Of a stretch of DNA of 64,000 nt, positions 12,291 through 23,200 are shown in pieces. The position numbers and the translations under genes are program-made. This DNA is from Carposina sasakii (Eukaryota > Arthropoda > Insecta > Lepidoptera > Carposinidae), in assembly GCA_014607495.2 (NCBI GenBank), contig CP053154.1, positions 12,462,001-12,526,000 on the forward strand, in the 5' to 3' direction. Below the pieces are notes generated by a model that searched no databases, was not told where the DNA came from, and was given only the letters and a program-made list of their open reading frames with translations. The stretch's first letter is position 1. Each line of letters starts with the position of its first letter.

Positions 12291-12605
12291 TCTGAAGTGA
12301 CGATAAACGAAGTATCGGCCGAATATCGAGGTGTTCCTACTACGAACTTCCTTCGATCGGATCAGTCGCGCCGTTTTTTCATTCGGTCCGATCGAACTCT
12401 ATTTGACAGGTATAAGGCTAGATAATAGAAAGCTTATAATATTAGTCAATGTGAATTATTCTCTATGGTTCCGAACGAGTTGTGAACTCAGATGAATGAA
12501 TCCGAAGCAATTTCGTAGTAGGGTCAAAGGTTGTCAAAGACTTCGATTCGGTCGGGCTTAGATCGGACCGAAAGATTCGAAAGCGGCATTTCAGAGTAGA
12601 CCCCC
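12284..12605. mobile_element. MITE family 3 (GGTCTACTCTGAA ends), copy a
   Basis: Terminal inverted repeat GGTCTACTCTGAA / TTTCAGAGTAGACC, with an interior holding GTATCGGCCGAATATCGAGG. Other copies are at 16940-17224 and 53001-53273. Inserted in the RTE fragment on its left. Confidence 0.8.
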
Positions 12606-12609
12606 AGGA

Positions 12610-14030
12610 CAGACGGTTACTTCGTAACTTGTCTGTGATCGGCGCAACTTTCAGACTTCCTCTACTCATTTCTTATTTTATCCATTTTTATAACTCCACA
12701 CATCCATCTCAATATTCTTATATATCTATAATCTTGATATAAAAACATTATGGTCAGTAGCGCATGGAGTGTCTTATGTAAAACTACATTATGCTTTGTC
12801 TATGATCATAGTATGAACTAAAACAGATAATTAAATAGAAGAGATACTTTCGCTGAGCTATCTATATAGATATGTACGTAAAAAAAAATACACAAAAAAC
12901 GGAACTTATCTCGAAAAAAAGTTAAGCGTCTACGTATAATAAAATTTATGTTCTACATGAAGGCAAAGACCGGCAATTCAGCCCTTACAAAAAATCTTTT
13001 TGTGTGTTAAGCTATATTATATTTGGGTATGTTATTTTATCTCTATATGTATAAAAAACGGATCTGTTTCGGAAATTACTTGCCCCAAAAACTGGTTTAC
13101 TTATTTAAAAATCTACCTGTCAGCGATATCTTATTATAGAGTTAATAAAAAATTTAACCCGTTTTTTTCGTGATCTCAAACGAGCAATACAAGTTAACAT
13201 TATATCAATATGTAGTTCTTATGATTCAGATTATTTGGTTAGATCTCATAATGATGTGCGTAGAACATTGTTCTTGTACTTTCGGGTTAAAGAACCTATC
13301 TTAGTCTTAAAAAGAAATTTGATCACACATTCGCACGTTTATTGATTAAAGGCTTCAACAATACGATGTGTTTCTGAATCATTTCTAAATTTAACCAAAA
13401 TAGAATTGAAAATCAATATTATTATATCTTGACTACACAATTGAATTATAAATTGATCGCGCTATAATTGAATTAAGTTAACCCAAATTAGGAGCCTTCT
13501 TTCAGGCTATAAGCTAGATTGTCACTGATTATTTACATCTGTCCCGCTATGCTCAACATGGCTGTTAGATCTCCTTCGTGATCCTGCTGTTCTGCGCTGC
13601 CTCACTTTTGGAAACAGCCGTGTCGCCGATCCGCCTAGCCGCTCTCTAGATATTCGCGATTTCGTATATTCGAACTATGGTGTTTCGAAACTAAGTTGTA
13701 AGTTAGTATTATCTATTTATATATCTATAAATCCATCTGTAATTTGGACATATCTAAATTATCGTAACCAACGGAGTCAATATCCGCGATGTGTTCGCGC
13801 GTCATTTCACGTCACAGTCGCGTCATAGTTTGCCACTGCATTACTTAATTTTCTAGACATGCCGATCTATTAATAAATAATCATTCCTTACTGTTGGATA
13901 CACTATTCTGTATTGAGAGTTGAAATACTAATATATACCTGCTAGCTATGTAAGTTACATAATACTTATTTATCAACAATAAAAACATGTAGTATCTGTA
14001 CCGAAAAAAAAACTATAAGTCCATTTTCTG
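12610..14030. other. Region without a supported gene
   Basis: AT-rich. 13535-13630 is a minus-strand R5 repeat fragment (GATCACGAAGGAGATCTAAC). Nothing else recognised. Confidence 0.5.
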
Positions 14031-14142
14031 TCGATGTATTTTTATACCTATATTGAAATCGAAGCTAAAACCAGCCCAAAGTGTTTAATGAATGGTATAA
14101 ATAAAAAACAAAATTATGTTATTTTTATACTACATAATGTAC

Positions 14143-14413
14143 ATACATATAATACATATAATAACGCCTTTATCCCTTACGAGGTAGGCAGAGCACCAAG
14201 GGCCGATAGAACCACATGGTGCCACTTCTGACCAATTTTGAGAGTATAGTTGAGATGTACAAGTTCGGTTAGTAGTGACAGGTGGTCAGCCCATCGCCTA
14301 CAAAACACCAAGACCCTCTTGTCCCTCTACTGACTTATACGGTATTGCCTGGGAAGAGAAGCAGCTGTAGTATTATACGTTTTATTTTCACTCCAGAGCA
14401 GCATAGAAGAACA
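14143..14413 (-). mobile_element. Interspersed element with (ATGT)n tail, long copy
   Basis: One of the two longest copies; matches the inverted copy at 41568-41850 through GGTGGTCAGCCCATCGCCTA and the AGAAGCAGCTGTAGTATTAT region. Confidence 0.65.
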
Positions 14414-14520
14414 TAATGTAGCTACTTAATACTTTAATGATAAAATTATTTTCTTAATATTGACATTCTCTACATTTGATTAGAGATATTTTGATAGGCC
14501 ACCCAGTAGATATACCTATA

Positions 14521-15205
14521 CAGGGTGTCTTAAAAGGGTATGTTAAGCGAAATGCTATAAAATCAACCCACTGTAGAGAACCTATCCCCAAAATTTGAGA
14601 CTCGAAATCAGATGTTTATTTTTCAAGACTGTATGAACATTCCTGAGTGGGTTAGATAGGAATTCTCCATACTATCTGGAAAAATGGGCGAGTCTCTTTT
14701 GGGATAGCTACTATGCGCTTACACACTACCCCCATCTGTATATTCTCCTAAACGTCCAAAAAGCAGGCGGCGCTGTGAAGGAATCTTCAAACGGCGCAAA
14801 TATTCCAGTCCTCGACAGTATTATTTTTATTGAGACCCTGGGCCCTGGGGACCGGCGGCGCTCAAGGAACATACAGGGACCTGGCCGGGCGGCTCGTAGA
14901 GTCCACACGTGACCAAAATGCTGGCTGTTCTACTTAGGCCAAAGAATAAGCATAGCCATTCAGCGCGGCAACGCAGCCAGCATTTTGGGCACGCTACCTG
15001 ATAAGGTAGATCGGCTGACCATCCTGTAAAAATTTGGATGGTCAACCGACATCAGGTACACCATAGATCTAAGTAGTTCTAAGTTAGCTATAACACATAT
15101 CAAAATTATTGTTGGAAATAAATTCATTGATTCATCTGGAAAAATAAATACATGTGATTTCGAGTCTCAAATTTTGGGGATGGGTTCTTTATAGTGGGCT
15201 ATATT
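14521..15205. mobile_element. Palindromic MITE split by a LINE insertion
   Basis: The left arm starts CAGGGTGTCTTAAAAGGGTA and matches 50211-50474. The arms are separated by an inserted LINE (14686-15133). The right arm resumes with ATAAATACATGTGATTTCGA but loses its outer 40 bases. Confidence 0.75.
14686..15133 (+). mobile_element. 5'-truncated LINE in MITE, 12-bp target duplication
   Basis: Flanked by ATCTGGAAAAAT at 14674-14685 and 15134-15145. The plus frame around 14930-15030 reads LGQRISIAIQRGNAASILGT, then LPDK to TAA, a non-LTR polyprotein C-terminus. It ends in an AT-rich tail. Confidence 0.75.
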
Positions 15206-15209
15206 CATA

Positions 15210-16084
15210 ATAATAATTAATGGTAAATAGTTACTTCAGATTATTATTAAACTATATCCGCGTATAAAGGCCCAGGCTGTGGTTTATAACAAAATTTTAC
15301 TGCATAGGTACGTACATGCACATGTACATAAAATCACGCTTCTTTCTCGAAGGGGTAAGCAGAGATCACGAATTTCCATTTGCCGCGGTATCCTACGTAC
15401 TGTACACAGTACACATACATCAGTATATTATAATTTCGTCCTCATATTAAAATATTATTACTATATTCAGACATTTATCATCCAAAGCAAACAAAATGCG
15501 AACTTGAAAATGGTGCGCACTAAAATATTGACGTACCTCTTTAAATATTGACTAACTGTGAAGTTTTAAGAGTCTCCTTACATCTGATTATAGTAAAACT
15601 AAACGAAATTCCAGTGTATTATACTGATTTAGATACTTAGATAAATTAAGGGTATAAGTTCGACTAATATCTTAGTAACCAAAGTGCAACCTCACCTGCC
15701 CGTGGTGCACCCTGCTATTTAACGGTCGAGGCTCTGACGCGAATAGCTTATAATCAGAGGTCGGAATTAGGTAGAGTCATTTATGTACTTGCACTGATTT
15801 CATACAGCGAAAGAATAAAGTGGATATGCCTCAAATTCCGGTTTTAATTTTAAAGAGCAGAAATTTTATGTTAATTATCTTTGTTTTATTTGTCTATCAC
15901 TGAGGGTATTATTATTTATTTGAATATTGGTAACGGGATCCATTAGAAATCCTGGGACAGGTCTCAGGCGGTATTACCTATTACCCTGCTTATAATACCT
16001 ATTTAGAATGACACGGACCTTCCTTAGGTGCATGTCGTAAGAGGTAACTCGGACAGTCTCAGGCGGTAACCTATTACATCAATT
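15210..16084. other. Region without a supported gene
   Basis: AT-rich sequence. A short piece near 15330 resembles the (ATGT)n-tail family (AATCACGCTTCTTTCTCGAA). A phrase GTCTCAGGCGGTA recurs at 15961 and 16050. No gene is seen. Confidence 0.45.
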
Positions 16085-16160
16085 ACGTCTGTCCCAGCTA
16101 TGCTGAACATAGCTGTGACAACTCCTCTATGACCCTGCAGTTCTAGCTACCTCACAGCCG
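16085..16160 (-). repeat. Interspersed repeat R5 fragment
   Basis: Minus-strand match to the family at 28152: ACGGCTGTGAGGTAGCTAGA, then ACTGCAGGGTCAT. Confidence 0.5.
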
Positions 16161-16164
16161 TGTA

Positions 16165-16669
16165 TACAGGATGTTTTTTCGTGGCCACCCTTAACGAAGG
16201 GTACGTACTCTATAGATCAAATAAAGTAAAAATAAAAAAATGCTGGGAAACGATGCAATTTTTTTTTTTTATTTCTTGATCGGGCGAAATTTATAGAAAT
16301 TTTAGAATGCAGAGGTCGTGGGTTCGATTCCCACCCGGGTGAGGAATTTTTTCCATTTCTTTATTAATAATTTTATGAAATTTATAGTGTCCAGTGTTTA
16401 TGCTAGTTTTTTCATAGACAGATATTAATAATTATCGCGTGTAGTAAGATTTTTTCTTACGAGATTAGATAATGAAACTCGTAAAAAATCTTACTACACG
16501 CGTTAATGTGCATTTATGCAAAAAAACGCAGTCTATTTACTCAACTTTGGACCCTAATATTTTCGAAACCAGACACTTCCCAGGTATGCTTCCATGGACA
16601 AAAATGATCGTGATGATGAGGAGATTCCGTAGTTTTCGGGAACGTTGACGACCAAAAATCATCCCTGTA
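16165..16669. mobile_element. MITE family 1, copy with SINE insertion
   Basis: Left end TACAGGATGTTTTTTCGTGG, right end ATCATCCCTGTA. Interrupted at 16297 by a SINE fragment. About 16430-16505 holds a small internal inverted repeat (GTAGTAAGATTTTTTCTTAC and its inverse). Confidence 0.8.
16297..16376 (+). mobile_element. 5'-truncated tRNA-derived SINE (family 2), 11-bp target duplication
   Basis: B box GGTTCGATTCCCAC and an ATTAATAATTTTAT tail. The 11-base duplication GAAATTTATAG lies at 16286-16296 and 16377-16387. Related copies are at 44060, 57912, 58243 and 62711. Confidence 0.75.
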
Positions 16670-16812
16670 TGTGTGTATGTAAAATTATCTACTTATTGAA
16701 AAATATGCCCTTGGATCTGCTCTGCATCATCAGGCTTTAGGTACTATTCGGAAGTTCCAAGATTTTTATTTAGGATATTGATGATATATATTCCTAACAG
16801 TTATGTACCTAC

Positions 16813-16939
16813 ATACGTAGGTTCCGGGAGGTGGGCACTTAGGCACCAGCGCCTGCCCTGTGGTGACTACAGGCAAAAACACCCTATGGCAGTAGCTTTT
16901 TAGCGTGCCCTGGGGGAGGTCTATGTCCTGCAGTGGACA
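16813..16939 (+). mobile_element. RTE-like LINE 3' fragment, split by MITE
   Basis: Matches 7855-8115 (TCCGGGAGGTGGGCA, then GCAGTGGACA). It probably resumes at 17225 (TGCTTTAGGCCGAT) beyond the MITE at 16940. Confidence 0.6.
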
Positions 16940-17224
16940 GGGGGTCTACTCTGAAGTGACGATAAACGAAGTATCGGCCGAATATCGAGGTGTTTCCTAC
17001 CACAAACTTCCTTCGATCGGATCAGTCGCGCTGTTTTTTCATTCGGTCCAATCGAACTCTATTTGACAGGTATAAGGCTAGATAATAGAAAGCTTTTAGT
17101 ATTAGTCAATGTGAATTATTCTCTGTGGTTCCGAATGAGTTGTGAACATCCGAAGCAATTTCGTAGTAGGGTCAAAGGCTGTCAAAGGCTTCGATTCGAA
17201 AGCGGTATTTCAGAGTAGACCCCC
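16940..17224. mobile_element. MITE family 3, copy b
   Basis: Ends GGGGGTCTACTCTGAAGTGA and TTTCAGAGTAGACCCC; nearly the same interior as copy a. Confidence 0.8.
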
Positions 17225-17955
17225 TGCTTTAGGCCGATATGTATTGTATGGTCCTATTCGGATCCCGTTTCTCATTACAGCTAGTAGGCGTCTGTAATTG
17301 TAAGTTATCAGAATCGAGGGTATGTGAAGGGTGTGCTAGAGGAACGTATTTGGATAGCAGGTGAGTCCTAGTTCATGATGTTTCAACCATGATGCAAAAA
17401 ACCGGCGGGTGTTATAAGTTTGATCCTTTTTTGTCTACATGTGTCTGTGTCTTTATCTCTCTCTCTCTCCCTCCGTGTGAGTGTGTGTAGGAATCTGTCT
17501 ATTGCATCGTAGCGCCTAGCGGTATTTTTTCTCTCATGGTAGGTATCCTTTGTTTTCTTGCCCAAAAAATATTTACCTGTATTTTCTTTACAATAAATCT
17601 ACGCGCACGGAAATGAATTTAATAATCCCTACGAAGGTATTACTTAATGAATCAAGTAATACGATGCAGTCAACCGCTTATTAATAATTAGAACAATTAC
17701 TTACCTACGTCTGTTATTATTTCAAGTACTTATATTATATAAGATGATATTTTTTTCCTCAAATCATACTTGCAAAAGAGAAAATATTGTAGAACGTTGT
17801 AATTTTGTCGCGGATATTTCAGATTGCATTACTGCACAAATATTTTTCACTAAACGTGTTATAAACCAGAATCACAGATATGGCCAGAATTCACGGCTTA
17901 AAACGTGCTCTTATTTACATTAATGTTGAAAATGTATTAAACGAAAGGTACTTAC
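17225..17955. other. Sequence downstream of gene A exon 1
   Basis: A CT-rich/GT-rich stretch at 17455-17495 and AT-rich sequence. If gene A is intact this is the start of its intron 1. No second NRF exon is found here. Confidence 0.5.
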
Positions 17956-18460
17956 TTTTCAAGGCCCATCTCTTGTTATGAAGCAGGCCGTTCAGGAACT
18001 GGTACCCTTGCTCCCTGCATGTCTTCCCTTGAACACTGGCTACTGCACTGGTAAGGGACAGCAGATCACTGGCCAGGACCACCGAAGATGCATAATCTGG
18101 AGACTCTTCTATAGGACCTATATTGCCTATGTCACTATCCCCATTGTCATCCTCATAGACAACATACGAAGGAACTTTATGGGCTACCCTTTGCTCTATA
18201 ATTCCGTCGTTTTGTGTATCATTTTTTTGTTTCACTATATTAGTTATTTTTATCACTATATCCTTATCGATACCGAGGCGTTGTGCTGTCCTATTAATAA
18301 GGGCTATGTCACGATTGTCTAAAGTCCTGTTTGAATCTAGAACTGTCGTTATCCTGCGTATGATTTGTCTGTCTATATTAGTGTTGTTAAGTAAATCGCT
18401 TAATTGGCTGTCCGCTGCGGCTACAGCGAATACGACCGTGAGTATTGCGATCGAGACCAT
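17956..18460 (-). CDS. NRF6-like gene, first exon only (gene A)
   Basis: The minus-strand exon runs from ATG at 18460 to an A|GTAAGT donor after 17956, in phase 1, giving 168 residues. Residues 1-17 are a signal peptide (VSIAILTVVFAVAAA). A region rich in Asn, Ile and Asp follows, then CREQGYQFLNGLLHNKRWALK, the opening of an NRF domain, with the same splice position and phase as genes B and C. No in-frame Met lies upstream before a TAA. It sits about 1.1 kb past the gene B stop in the same orientation. No exon like exon 2 of B or C is open on the minus strand between here and the left edge, so either intron 1 exceeds 17.9 kb or the gene is broken. Confidence 0.82.
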
Positions 18461-19520
18461 GGCGAAAACGTGCGCACGCGCTGTTTCTGTTGACGAACTA
18501 GTTTAACGCGCAGCCTACCACATGGCAGGCTTCGATCGTACTGAATCCGCGATACCTACTACCCGGTGGCCAGGGAAATACTTCGTTCGTACATTTACAT
18601 AATCAATACAACAATTCGGTCGGTATAGGATTGTTTACAGTATTTTTAAAGCACAATTTGATGTGCTTATTTTACTACAATATATGATATTTATATTGGC
18701 AAATAAATTTAAATCGTGATGAAGTAAATTACGGTAGTTTAACTATTTTTGTTTATTAATTTTATGATACACGACACATCTTCGAAACACAAGACATCTT
18801 CGAAAATAATGATCGATATTGATCTTATTGTTGCCTCTTTTTTGACGAAGTCAGAATGACGACGTTACACTCTACATTAGCTTTCGGCAGAGTGACGTAC
18901 TACAAATACTACATCTGTACTACAAGTGCTTCATATTTCACATGAAGAGAACCTGTATGTCTCGATACTCAAAAAGAAACCAGACCAGCGCGGGTAGCAA
19001 TAATAATATTATGTTGACCATGTTCGTACATTCGTCACACAATCATTACCGTAGAGAAAATATAACATGATGACGTCATTTTCGCGGCATCACTACGACA
19101 TAGATGGTAAACTGACGGTATATGAAGTCGTACACGTATACTGTAGAGTGCGATTCACCAAATAGTTTATTTGAATGATGGCGCTAGTTACTATGTGCAT
19201 GACTACATTATCGGTGCTGGAATGCAAAAAAATGTTAGTTCCGAAATCAGGCTCAGGAGTTTTTCTATGAAAGGGACACTATTATATTGTCATAATAAGA
19301 TATCCATTATGGAACAGTATTTAATATATTTTTAAGGTATGTACAGGTACACATATACCTATGCTACGTGACGTACGTCGTTATAATAGTGTGCTCCTAA
19401 TAAAGAAGGGAAACATTAAGCAACGCATTGGCAGATGCCAAACTCGCTGTCATGGTCACTTGTCGTATACATAATGTTTCTGTCTAATTACATTGAGACA
19501 TATCACATACAAAAGTAAAA
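18461..19520. other. Gap between genes B and A
   Basis: Should contain the gene A promoter, although no clear TATA was seen. A TGACGTCA site lies near 19073. One copy of a 120-base repeat (19144-19261), also found in gene B intron 10, is here. Confidence 0.5.
19144..19261 (+). repeat. Dispersed 120-bp repeat, copy 1
   Basis: Aligns with 21936-22052: AGAGTGCG, TTACTATGTGCATG, TCGGTGCT and CGAAATCAGGC are shared in order with substitutions. Confidence 0.6.
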
Positions 19521-19526
19521 TTTATT
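19521..19526 (-). terminator. Poly(A) signal AATAAA of gene B
   Basis: AATAAA on the minus strand, about 85 bases beyond the gene B stop codon. It is the first canonical signal downstream and would give a short 3' UTR ending well before gene A. Confidence 0.5.
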
Positions 19527-19609
19527 TTGTATTACTTTAGTGCAAATGAGCAAAAAAAACACAAAATATAAAACTTAAAGGGATTTAATGCAAATATTGG
19601 AAATTAGAA

Positions 19610-20215
19610 CTATCTGTTATATCGTGAATATTGAGCACCATTCGTCTGTCTGTTTTCGTTCGTCCATTCCCACTCATCGAGATCCTGGTCATCATCTCCT
19701 GCATAAAGTCTTCGCCTGTTCGGTAAATACTCCTCTCTATCTGCCCAGAAGTCTTCACCTCCCGGTTCATCACCTGGCTCTTCTCCTTGCTCTTCTTCAA
19801 TAATTTCCAGTTCATCATCCTCATCAGGCTTTACTTCCTCTTCTCCTAAAGCATCATCATCTTCTTCTTCCTCTAAAATCTCCTCGAGACCTTCATCTCT
19901 TTCTCTTTGCATTTCAAATTCAATCTCTATTTCTGGTATTTCATCTAAAACTTCCCGATGTGCTAAAAATGTTTGCCTATGATTCGATTGAGGAATATCT
20001 TCATCTATTTCTTCTGTTTCTTCTATTTTTGGTAAAGATGATTTTCTTTCCTCGTCTTTACTATCTAATTGGTCTTGATCTTTTCCTACATCTTCATTTT
20101 CACTCTCTGTAGGTTCTGGCAGAATAAGTTTTGGTAAATTTTGCATTGGTATTACAAATGTAACAGAAAGCAGAAATCCCCAGATAAATATTTCAGCTAT
20201 ATTTACCACATCGAT
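19610..20215 (-). CDS. Gene B exon 12: last helix, acidic tail and stop
   Basis: The acceptor is TTTTTTCAG. The exon encodes the last membrane helix (IFIWGFLLSVTFVIPM), then about 170 residues dominated by Glu and Asp, ending SRYNR and TAG. The tail is low-complexity and much longer than the short tail usual in the family. It is predicted to be on the same side as the loop in exon 4, but topology was not computed. Confidence 0.92.
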   Translation of the reverse strand: MDVVNIAEIFIWGFLLSVTFVIPMQNLPKLILPEPTESENEDVGKDQDQLDSKDEERKSSLPKIEETEEIDEDIPQSNHRQTFLAHREVLDEIPEIEIEFEMQRERDEGLEEILEEEEDDDALGEEEVKPDEDDELEIIEEEQGEEPGDEPGGEDFWADREEYLPNRRRLYAGDDDQDLDEWEWTNENRQTNGAQYSRYNR

Positions 20216-23200
20216 CTGAAAAAAGATAATTATTTTAATTATATTCAAAAAAGATATTACAACAACTGTAAAAAAATCTATGATTTCAACAACTAATCAT
20301 CATCTTCCTGCCCTTATTCCAATATTTATGGGGTCGGCGCAATATGATTTCTTTCAAATCTCCAACAACTAATATCAACATATAGGTATAATATGCCGCT
20401 CATCATTATCAAATTTTTATACTATATTTTTGATGCTGAACCTTTTTTATATGAGATTTATTATACCTATATAATTGGGGCTAACTTTCTAACAGTCAGG
20501 CATATCTATTTGAAAAAAAAAGGTGAAGCTGTGATCATCATGACCTAGTTTCGAAGAAAGAAAGATCTTATGAAATAATAATAATATACAGAGTTAATTT
20601 TAAAACATCAATAACCTCGTAGGACTAGATAGCTAAAATCATAAACAATAACATTTGTTCTACGAGTTTTATTATAACTCAATACATAATTAAAAATAAT
20701 TTTTCAAGTTTTTATTGTACTGTCGTGACATTTGTAAGTCTATGTTCCATTCGTAGGTAAACGAAAAGGTTGAAGCCCGATCGCGCGCGCCTTAGTATTA
20801 TGTACAGACTTAAGAACATTCAGAGGTAATATTAAATTGACATTTATTTTAGTATGAAAGTAAAATGTGACAAATTATCAAAACTCGTAGAACAAATGTT
20901 GTTGTTTATGATGGTAGCTACCTATTCTTGCGAGGTTATTGATGTTTTAAAATTAACACTGTATAGGTACTTACGAATCTGAGAATATGAAATTGTGTAG
21001 AATATCTGACGGTGCCAAGTTCCCGGAAGTAAACGAGGAACTGGATTAGGTAGACGGCGTACGATAACCTGCTAATGACTAGCACCGGTGTAGAAGTAAA
21101 TATATTGTTGAGGAGTTCTGTAATACAAAAGATAAAATACATTTGAAGGATTCTGGAATATTATCCTTGGAAGATTATATTTTTGTGTACTTTGTTTCAT
21201 TATTATCAAAATCATACGTAAAGCAAGTTCAGTAATAGCGGCCCGCTATTGGAATTTGAACCCGCGCTATACAGGATGTTTTTTCGTTGCCACCCTTAAC
21301 GAAGGGTACGTACTCTATACATCAAATAATGTAAATTTATGCCAAAAAAAATTCTGGGAAACGATGTAATTTTTTTTATTTTTTTTTATTACTTGGTCGG
21401 GCGAAATTTATATTGTCCAGTGTTTATGCTAGTTTTTTCATAGACAGATATTAATTATTTCTCGTGAAAAAAATCTTCCTACACGCGTCAATGTGCATTT
21501 ATGTAGAAAAACGCAGTCTATTTACTCAACTTTGGACCCTAATATTTTGGAAACCAGACACTTCCCAGGTATGCTTCCATGGAGAAAAATGATCGTTATG
21601 ATGAGGAGATTCCGTAGTTTTCGGGAACGTTGATGACCAAAAATCATCCTGTAAAACTAGAGTGCGCACGTTTACAATAAAGTTTATTTGCCGCTTTGCG
21701 GAATACAAAATTATTAGGTACTATTCATATAAATCATATAAATCTACAATTTGATACCAATATTGCTTTATGAATTTTATTATCTACATCATTATGAAGG
21801 AGCTGTCATGGGTTCTTTTTCACGATTTACTTAGAACTTTATTTACGCATTTAAATACTACAAGTTGGTCTTGGGATAGCAATTATTTCAAATTATTTTA
21901 TTCTAAAGCGTTGATAGACTTTTAATATTGGTACACTAGAGTGCGTTTTACAAAATAGTTCCTTTAAATAATAGCGGTGATTACTATGTGCATGTCATTT
22001 TCGGTGCTACTGCATACAAAAATTGTTAGTTACGAAATCAGGCATAGGAGTTATGCAACGAACTGTACACAGAAATGCACTCACCCCAGCTCCCAGTGTG
22101 GACGAGATAGATAAACAGCGCCAATGCAACATTGGCAGATATTGGGGTAAGCGTGATGTACCAGGACATAAACGTTACATTGTAGTGGTAGTTCATGTCG
22201 CCGCTGTCTTTGCCCATCCACATCGTAAAACCCGCTAACAGAGATATCAAGATCCACAATAAGATTTGCATTATCTGAAAATAAAACAAGGTCGTAAAAA
22301 TGTGTATTTGGTAGAGTAACAAATAGTAAAATGTTTCATAACTATGAAGCACGCTCAGTAACATGAAAACGTTGTTTAATATACGCCTGCCTAAAGTACA
22401 TGGCAAATTTGTAAACAACATACTTGTTCGCCACAAAAGAAAAATTATAAATAGAACGCAAAAGTGGAACACGTACATTCCAATTAAAATAAAGAACTGA
22501 ACTATTTTATAAACGTAATTAGCTGAAAACATACGGGTCTGTAATTGGCAGGACATAATATCAGTTGTATTGTGGATAATCACAGGTCATAGGTACTTAA
22601 TTATGTGGGATACCTTCGTAGATGTGTATGACAGTAACGAACGGTTAAGCTCAAATGGCTATTTGTAAAGTGTACAGATTAAACGTATTGGTTTGATATT
22701 ACCGGTACAAGGGAGAGTATTGATCAAATTTTAAATAAAAGTTTTAAAATGTGGACATTCTGGCGAAGTGTCATTGGGAGCCATCTTAGCTCTTTACAAT
22801 TTATTAGTTCAATTTGCGTTTTTTACATACAGCACAGCGACATAACTAGAATTTTCTACCTAGCACTTCTCACAAGTTGGAGTCCTTTGTTCATCTGTCC
22901 CCCCGTAAATTTCCACACAGTGGTAGTAATACATACCGAGCCAGGTTTAGGAGCGTTCCGCAACTTGAGTCCGAGGTAAACTCCAATTAAGTACGGCGAG
23001 GAGCGATGCAACGCGGACATGTAAGTTATATTAGCACTTCTCAATAATTGACTCGCACTGAAATAGTTAAATCTTAGGATTATGGTATGGTTTTAATTAC
23101 TAAAACTAGTTGTGTTTCATCTACCTTAGGAACTTAAATTGGCAATCTAGATAAAAAGTTATTTGTTGATTATGTAAGCACTTATGAAGGCCCTTTAAGT

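Noticed and set aside
22038..22583. 181-codon minus-strand open frame
   Set aside because: Only 22085-22274 is real (gene B exon 10); the rest reads through introns 9 and 10.
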